From assembly GCF_001730315.1 (NCBI RefSeq), contig NZ_MIKC01000016.1:1-32624 (forward strand): a DNA stretch of 32,624 nt. Reading direction: 5' to 3'. Under the pieces are notes generated by a model. That model did not search any database and was not told the DNA's origin. It saw only the letters and a program-made list of their open reading frames with translations. This document shows positions 28,237 to 32,624 of the stretch, in pieces. This DNA comes from Enterococcus ureilyticus. GTDB lineage: Bacteria > Bacillota > Bacilli > Lactobacillales > Enterococcaceae. The stretch's first letter is position 1. Each line of letters opens with the position of its first letter. The translations under genes were made by a program, and so were the position numbers.

Positions 28237-28545
28237 ATGAACCGTAATAAGATATTACCACTAACAGAAACAACGTTTTACATTATGATTTCACTAATCA
28301 ACCCATCGCATGGATACGCGATTATGCAAAAAGTAGAAGAATTAAGCGGAGGTCGAGTACAAATCGCAGCTGGTACTATGTATGGAGCCACAGAAAATTT
28401 ATTGAAACAGAAGTTGATTCGTGAGGTACCTGGCGATGACAAGCGCCGACGCGTTTATATTTTGACCGATATAGGAAAAGATGTTTTAAAGCTAGAAGTA
28501 AAACGCTTGAAACAATTAGTCGTGCTTGCTGATGATTTATTATAG
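28237..28545 (+). CDS. PadR family transcriptional regulator
   Basis: A 102-aa regulator with the PadR winged helix: ETTFYIMISLINPSHGYAIM (about 11-30), the recognition part IAAGTMYGATENLLKQKLI (about 43-61), and the wing DDKRRRVYILTDIGKDVL. It belongs to the short PadR type that usually precedes a DUF2812 membrane gene and represses its own operon. Here the partner gene is broken directly downstream. It lies within the normally compact dnaN-yaaA junction and runs against replication, so it is probably a later insertion. Confidence 0.93.
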   Translation: MNRNKILPLTETTFYIMISLINPSHGYAIMQKVEELSGGRVQIAAGTMYGATENLLKQKLIREVPGDDKRRRVYILTDIGKDVLKLEVKRLKQLVVLADDLL

Positions 28546-28551
28546 GAGCCA

Positions 28552-28868
28552 ATGAAAAAAAGAAGAATCTTTATACGTTTGAAAAGACAATACCTAAGAA
28601 TTTGAACTATCGGATTGATTATCAAACATTTGAAAAGAAATCTGACTATCTTACTTATTTAACTTTTTTTGAAGATAGTGGTTGGTATCGCGTCAATGGT
28701 AATTGTTGGAATGATTCTTATGGAAACCTTCTTTTAAATAATACAGATGCTGCCAATGTTATTTTTTCTATTCGCTGCAATAACTATAAAAAAATGTGTG
28801 TAAAAAATGGAAATTCCATTTTTTACACACATTTTTTCCATATATGGTTAATAGTTTTCGTTTTTTAA
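28552..28868 (+). pseudogene. Fragment of a DUF2812 gene, frameshifted at a poly-A tract
   Basis: The ATG at 28552 (AGGAG just before it) is followed by seven A and gives only 17 codons. Shifting by one base at that tract opens a frame reading NLYTFEKTIPKNLNYRIDYQ and on to YLTFFEDSGWYRVNGN, the pattern I know from DUF2812 proteins behind PadR. One extra A would join the ATG to this frame. Even then about 30 residues at the N-terminus and the membrane C-terminus are missing, and the frame runs through a terminator into the end of dnaN. It is best read as a decayed gene. The family call is from motif likeness only. Confidence 0.65.
28789..28837. terminator. Bidirectional terminator between padR unit and dnaN
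   Basis: Two perfect 24-base arms (28789-28812, 28814-28837) around one base, with six A and six T at the outer ends and TGTGTGT/ACACACA inside. It ends 28 bases from the dnaN stop. Confidence 0.85.
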
Positions 28869-29995
28869 TTTGTACGAACAGGAGTAATCAATTGAATGAA
28901 GTCTAAATCCGTTTCTGTCGGTTCCAAAGTAAAGGGACGAATCGCTGAAATAAATTTAACTGTAATACTCATATCCCCGAATGCACGCAATGCATCTTTC
29001 ATATAATCTGGATTGAAAGAAATCTCCAACGGATCGCCCGTTACTTTTTCATAATTTAATGGTTCTTCCACTTTACCGATTTCAGGAGAGTTTCCATAAA
29101 GAATCACCGAATCAGAAGCAATGGCTAAACGAACAATATTATTACGGCCTTCATGTGACAATAATGAGGCACGATCGATAGCGGATAATAATTCAGGAAC
29201 ATAAAAATCAATTTCGGTATTAAAGCTTGTTGGAATCAAACGATTTGTATCAGGATAATTTCCCTCTAGTAAACGAGAATAGAAATACATATTTTGCGTC
29301 TTGAACAATACTTGGTTTTCCATAATACTGATTTCGACCATTTCTTCTTCATTTGTGAATGAACGAGAAAGCTCAGTTAAACTTTTCCCAGGAATCACGA
29401 TATTGAAATTTTCTGCTGCTTGTTCGATTGGAATGATTCGTTGACTTAAACGATGTGAATCTGTCGCTACTGCCAATAATTTTTGATTGTCCAAAATAAA
29501 ATGAACTCCGGTCAAAATCGGACGACTCTCGTGCAGAGAAACCGCAAAGCCTGTTTCATTGATAATTTTTGTCAACAAGTGAACCGGCAATTGGATTTGA
29601 TTTTTAGCATCGATCACAGGCAGGTGTGGATAATTATCTGCATCTAATCCGTTTACTGTAAAATCAGCTTTTCCGGAAGTGATGGCGACTTGATTATTAT
29701 CTAAGACTTCTAAAGTAAACATATCCTCTGGTAATTTACGAATGATTTCGCCAAAGAAACGTGCTTGTAAAACAATACTGCCAGTTGATTCAATCGTCAT
29801 TTGGGCTTTTTCGTCTTCTTTACTTAGAAAACTTTCAATAGAGATATCTGCATTGCTACCTGTAAGGGTTAATCCTTCATCTGTTAAAACAATTTTAACA
29901 CCGGTTAAAATAGGGATCGTCGTTTTAGAAGAGATAGCTCTTTGAACTGTTTGTAATTCTTGTAAAAATATATTTCTCTTTACAGTTAATTTCAT
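28865..29995 (-). CDS. dnaN: DNA polymerase III beta subunit (sliding clamp)
   Basis: Ring-shaped clamp that holds polymerase on DNA. The 376-aa product covers three clamp domains, from MKLTVKRNIFLQELQTVQRAI through the LPEDMFTLEVL, SRPILTGVHF and LEGNYPDTNRLIP blocks to the C-terminal FIQLITPVRTN, which forms part of the partner-binding groove. AGGAG precedes the ATG. It follows dnaA after a 200-base gap that contains DnaA boxes. Confidence 0.98.
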   Translation of the reverse strand: MKLTVKRNIFLQELQTVQRAISSKTTIPILTGVKIVLTDEGLTLTGSNADISIESFLSKEDEKAQMTIESTGSIVLQARFFGEIIRKLPEDMFTLEVLDNNQVAITSGKADFTVNGLDADNYPHLPVIDAKNQIQLPVHLLTKIINETGFAVSLHESRPILTGVHFILDNQKLLAVATDSHRLSQRIIPIEQAAENFNIVIPGKSLTELSRSFTNEEEMVEISIMENQVLFKTQNMYFYSRLLEGNYPDTNRLIPTSFNTEIDFYVPELLSAIDRASLLSHEGRNNIVRLAIASDSVILYGNSPEIGKVEEPLNYEKVTGDPLEISFNPDYMKDALRAFGDMSITVKFISAIRPFTLEPTETDLDFIQLITPVRTN

Positions 29996-30039
29996 AATGA
30001 TTGAACTCCTTTTTTAATTGATTTTAAAAGCATAAATTT

Positions 30040-30193
30040 TGCGAAGTTAGTTTTGTATTTATATATAAATAAATAATAAAAGTAGTAGGTCCTGTTAATT
30101 CTGTGGAAAAGTCAGGAAATGAAATACAAGATAAGTTTTCCACCTGTGTATAACTTGTGGAAAACTTTTTGCTTATTCGCTTTTTTATCCACA
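30040..30193. other. oriC: Origin, dnaA-dnaN part: DnaA boxes and likely unwinding site
   Basis: DnaA boxes: TTATCCACA at 30185-30193 (plus), TTTTCCACA at 30156-30164 (minus), TTATACACA at 30145-30153 (minus) and TTTTCCACA at 30102-30110 (minus). Read on the minus strand the last box is followed by a short GC-richer stretch, then CTACTACTTTTATTATTT, which resembles DnaA-trio repeats, and then a nearly pure A/T stretch (30053-30080). This order is that of the Bacillus unwinding system. Confidence 0.8.
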
Positions 30194-30195
30194 GG

Positions 30196-31539
30196 CTACG
30201 AATTAAGTAAGTTTTTGATTTCGCCAACTTCTTTTTGAATCGTTGGATCTTTTTCCATTAATTGCTGGATTTTTTCATGGGCATGGATGACTGTTGTATG
30301 ATCTTTTCCACCAAACTCGGCACCGATCTTTGGTAGAGAATTCTCTGTCATCTCTCGAGAAAGATACATGGAGATTTGTCGAGGCACAACAATCGATTTG
30401 ACCCGTTTCTTGCCTTTTAAATCTTTTAATTGAATATGGTAATACTTTGCCACTTCTTCTTGAATTTGTAAAATCGATAGATGGTTTTGACTCCCCACCG
30501 ATTTTAAAGATTTCAATGCATCTGCTGCTAAACTCGTCGTGATATCTTCGCCATTGATCGTTGCATATGCTTGAACACGGACTAGTGCACCTTCGAGTTC
30601 ACGAATATTGGAATCAATTTGGCCAGCAATGTAACTTAACGTATCGTCTGGGATCTCTAGTCGTTCTGCATCTGCTTTTTTCCGCAAGATAGCAATTCGA
30701 GTCTCTAAATCAGGTGGTGTGATATCGACAGATAGTCCCCATGCAAAACGAGAAACTAACCGCTCAGGTAGTTTTGGAATATCATTGGGCGGCCGATCAC
30801 TAGTTAGTACGATTTGCTTGTTCTCATTATACAAATCATTAAAGGTATGGAAAAATTCTTCCAAGGTTGCTTCTTTTTCAGCTAAAAATTGAATATCATC
30901 GACTAAAAGTAAATCAACATTTCGATATTCTTTTCTAAATTGCTCTGAATTTTTTGTTTGAATCGAATTGATGAATTCATTTGTGAATGTTTCACTACTA
31001 ACATACTTCACTTTGGCATCAGGGCGATTTTGCAGCATTTGATGACCAATTGCGTGCATCAAATGGGTTTTACCCAGTCCAACACCACCATAAAAGAATA
31101 AGGGATTATAAATAGAACCTGGGTCTTCTGCCACAACTAAAGCCGCAGCATGCGCCATTTGGTTGCCTTTTCCGATAACAAATGTATCGAAAGAGTACTT
31201 TGGATTTAATAAGGCTTTTTTCCCATGTTCAGCAATTTTGTCTTGTGTCACTGGGCTTTTTTTCTCTTCTTGAACGGTCATCGTCTCTTGTTCGCCAGTG
31301 ACAACAAAATGAGGCATCACTTCAGCGCCAGTTAATTTAAAGCCAGTCTCGACGATTTTTGCGGCTAAATTCTTTTCCCAATAGTCTTTATGAACGGCAG
31401 AAGGAACCTCTAACCATAACTGGTTATTTTCCAACTTTAACGGTTTAGTCGTTTTTATCCAAGCATCGAAACTTGGCGCAGACAAAACAGATTGGTAAGT
31501 ATCTTCCAGATCTCTCCAGAAACTTTCCATATCGGGCAT
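30196..31539 (-). CDS. dnaA: Chromosomal replication initiator DnaA
   Basis: AAA+ ATPase that binds DnaA boxes and opens the origin. The 447-aa product has domain I (about 1-85), a short linker, the AAA+ domain with Walker A GGVGLGKTHLMHAIG and Walker B LLLVDDIQFL, the VSRFAWGLSVDI segment, and the C-terminal DNA-binding signature GGKDHTTVIHAHEKI. AGGAGGT lies 6 bases ahead of the ATG. A hairpin repeat begins 20 bases upstream of the start. Confidence 0.98.
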   Translation of the reverse strand: MPDMESFWRDLEDTYQSVLSAPSFDAWIKTTKPLKLENNQLWLEVPSAVHKDYWEKNLAAKIVETGFKLTGAEVMPHFVVTGEQETMTVQEEKKSPVTQDKIAEHGKKALLNPKYSFDTFVIGKGNQMAHAAALVVAEDPGSIYNPLFFYGGVGLGKTHLMHAIGHQMLQNRPDAKVKYVSSETFTNEFINSIQTKNSEQFRKEYRNVDLLLVDDIQFLAEKEATLEEFFHTFNDLYNENKQIVLTSDRPPNDIPKLPERLVSRFAWGLSVDITPPDLETRIAILRKKADAERLEIPDDTLSYIAGQIDSNIRELEGALVRVQAYATINGEDITTSLAADALKSLKSVGSQNHLSILQIQEEVAKYYHIQLKDLKGKKRVKSIVVPRQISMYLSREMTENSLPKIGAEFGGKDHTTVIHAHEKIQQLMEKDPTIQKEVGEIKNLLNS

Positions 31540-31559
31540 ATGGTGACCTCCTTAGTTTA

Positions 31560-31681
31560 AAAGCGAAACAAGCCGCTTAGCTCTGACAGAAAAATAGGAA
31601 AATATGACGAAGGTGTTTTTTGCCTTATTCATAGGTTCTCTTTTTTCTGAAAAGCTGGCTTGTGCAGCTAGTATAGAAATA
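31560..31681 (+). repeat. Hairpin repeat unit D, upstream of dnaA
   Basis: Same family as the units upstream of menB and in the same orientation to its gene. Pairs are ACAAGCC (31568-31574) with GGCTTGT (31657-31663), AGCT with AGCT, CAGAAAAATAGG with the TCTTTTTTCTG side, TATGA with TCATA, and AAGG with CCTT at the tip. It lies 20 bases from the dnaA start, in the probable mRNA leader. Confidence 0.85.
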
Positions 31682-31712
31682 AAAGCGTAACGAGCACTTT
31701 TTCAGAAGAACG
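31682..31712 (+). repeat. Truncated hairpin repeat unit E
   Basis: The sequence AAAGCGTAACGAGC resumes the start of another unit in tandem with unit D and then loses the pattern within about 30 bases. Confidence 0.55.
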
Positions 31713-31768
31713 AAATAAATTTTTGTATATAAAAAAGCAGAATAAATATAAATAGATAAGCAAATAGA

Positions 31769-31774
31769 ATTTTA
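31769..31774 (-). promoter_or_regulatory. Possible -10 of dnaA
   Basis: TAAAAT preceded by TGC on the minus strand, an extended -10, next to DnaA boxes that would allow self-control. No clear -35. The leader would include the hairpin repeat. Confidence 0.3.
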
Positions 31775-31790
31775 GCATTTTTTCGGAACT

Positions 31791-32093
31791 TTTTCCACAG
31801 GCAAATTGTGAATTGTGGAAAAAAAATTCACAGAGGGTTATAAACTTATCCACAAAGAGAGAATAAACGGTGGATTTCTCATCAAAAATTTATTTATCCA
31901 CAGCACGTTCTGCAAAACAAATCCAAGGAATACAGACTTTTCGCAAAGTTATGCACAGCTTAAAAATAGGATGTGCATAACTTTTTAACAACCTGTTTTT
32001 TTGTGTAAAAGTGTGGAGAAAACTAAAAATGAAATGTGCTGCTTAAAAAAACTATCCACAAGTTATCCCGAATGTTTTTTATTTTGTGGATAA
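31791..32093. other. oriC: Origin of replication, dnaA upstream DnaA-box cluster
   Basis: DnaA boxes on the plus strand: TTTTCCACA 31791-31799, TTATCCACA 31846-31854, TTATCCACA 31894-31902, TTATGCACA 31949-31957, CTATCCACA 32052-32060. On the minus strand: TTTTCCACA 31814-31822, TTATGCACA 31972-31980, TTCTCCACA 32012-32020, TTATCCACA 32085-32093. Three are perfect and two more fit TTATNCACA. The stretch from 31713 to 32130 has no gene and is A/T-rich. Confidence 0.93.
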
Positions 32094-32133
32094 CTTATTT
32101 CGTTAAGTGGAAAAATTAATTTCTTAAAATTTA

Positions 32134-32163
32134 TTGACAAATATACCCAATACTAGGTATACT
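32134..32163 (+). promoter_or_regulatory. Promoter of rpmH
   Basis: A perfect TTGACA (32134-32139) and TATACT (32158-32163), 18 bases apart, close to the last DnaA box. Confidence 0.8.
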
Positions 32164-32220
32164 ATCAAAGTATGTCTATGTATTGATGGATAGTTACAAT
32201 TTCAGGAGGTGGAACAAGAG

Positions 32221-32355
32221 ATGAAAAGAACGTATCAACCAAACAAACGCAAACGTCAAAAAGTTCACGGTTTCCGTAAACGCATGAGCACAAAAAATGG
32301 TCGCAACGTATTAGCGAGCAGACGTCGTAAAGGCAGAAAAGTTATTTCAGCATAA
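32221..32355 (+). CDS. rpmH: 50S ribosomal protein L34
   Basis: A 44-aa very basic protein of the large subunit: [20 protein letters not shown] and onward, with [20 protein letters not shown] and the end VISA, the full family sequence. AGGAGGTGG lies about 11 bases ahead of the ATG. It is divergent from dnaA across oriC, as in nearly all Firmicutes. A terminator follows directly, and no rnpA frame is visible in the remaining 270 bases. Confidence 0.98.
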   Translation: MKRTYQPNKRKRQKVHGFRKRMSTKNGRNVLASRRRKGRKVISA

Positions 32356-32392
32356 TCTATGTTGATTTTAAATAACGAATCAAGTTCAAACT

Positions 32393-32449
32393 AAGAACCC
32401 TTTATTATCTTCACAATGTATGTGTGGAAATAATAAAGGGTTCTTTTGT
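32393..32449 (+). terminator. Terminator-like hairpin after rpmH
   Basis: Perfect 16-base arms AAGAACCCTTTATTAT (32393-32408) and its complement (32430-32445) around a 21-base loop, with four T at the end of the right arm. Confidence 0.78.
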
Positions 32450-32467
32450 TGTGAATCACCACGATTG

Positions 32468-32624
32468 GCTTAGCCAGAGTGGATGATGAACAATACTTGG
32501 CGAACGTAGTGAGCGAAGTTACCTAACTAGAGAATCACTACATCAAGATAGCACTTTAATAAAAAGCAGAGAAAGTGAATAGCTAGAAAAAAACTGAGCT
32601 CATGGAGCTTAGCCAGAGTGGATG
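32468..32624. repeat. Second repeat family, 139-base period, reaching window end
   Basis: GCTTAGCCAGAGTGGATG occurs at 32468-32485 and again at 32607-32624. Between them lies a nested hairpin: GTAGTGA (32506-32512) with TCACTAC (32535-32541), enclosing AGTTA-CC-TAACT (32517-32528). The second copy is cut by the window edge. Confidence 0.65.

Noticed and set aside
31668-31853. A 61-codon minus-strand frame in the dnaA upstream region
   Set aside because: It covers DnaA boxes and repeat sequence, is low in complexity and shows no protein-like pattern.

Overview
This AT-rich, low-GC Firmicute chromosome segment spans the replication origin. Gene content (dnaA, dnaN, yaaA, recF, gyrB, gyrA on one side; rpmH divergent; rpsF-ssb-rpsR, gdpP, rplI, dnaB, purA), AdcA with a fused ZinT domain, and protein sequences typical of lactic-acid cocci point to Enterococcus or a very close relative. 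That assignment rests on protein likeness and gene order recalled from knowledge, not on a search. Most genes lie on the minus strand, so they run away from oriC co-directionally with the replication fork.

Layout from right to left: a repeat-bearing region beyond rpmH (32468-32624); rpmH; oriC with many DnaA boxes (31791-32093); dnaA with a hairpin repeat in its leader; a second DnaA-box cluster with a probable unwinding site between dnaA and dnaN; dnaN. Next comes a plus-strand insert, a padR regulator plus a broken DUF2812 fragment. Then follow the overlapping yaaA-recF-gyrB-gyrA operon, a small unknown gene, a 55-aa membrane protein not normally picked up by ORF callers, a hotdog thioesterase, a YccF membrane protein, the Zn lipoprotein AdcA behind a Zur-like operator, and a decayed Abi_2 (abortive infection) gene. 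After that is a six-gene menaquinone operon menB-menE-menF-menD-menH-menC, an unassigned AMP-forming ligase facing it, then rpsF-ssb-rpsR, gdpP-rplI, dnaB, a GNAT acetyltransferase and purA. Most transcription units end in clear, often bidirectional, hairpin terminators.

How the genes work together: the core is replication initiation (DnaA, DnaN, DnaB, SSB, RecF, gyrase) with three parS sites for chromosome segregation (one perfect, two identical C-variants, one of them inside menF). The men genes encode chorismate to DHNA-CoA; the thioesterase at 20728-21099 could supply the next step (MenI), leaving MenA outside the window. GdpP controls c-di-AMP. The most novel-looking item is a family of ~120-bp hairpin repeats placed directly upstream of the ribosome binding sites of both menB and dnaA. 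The copies differ in sequence but their helices keep pairing through compensatory changes.
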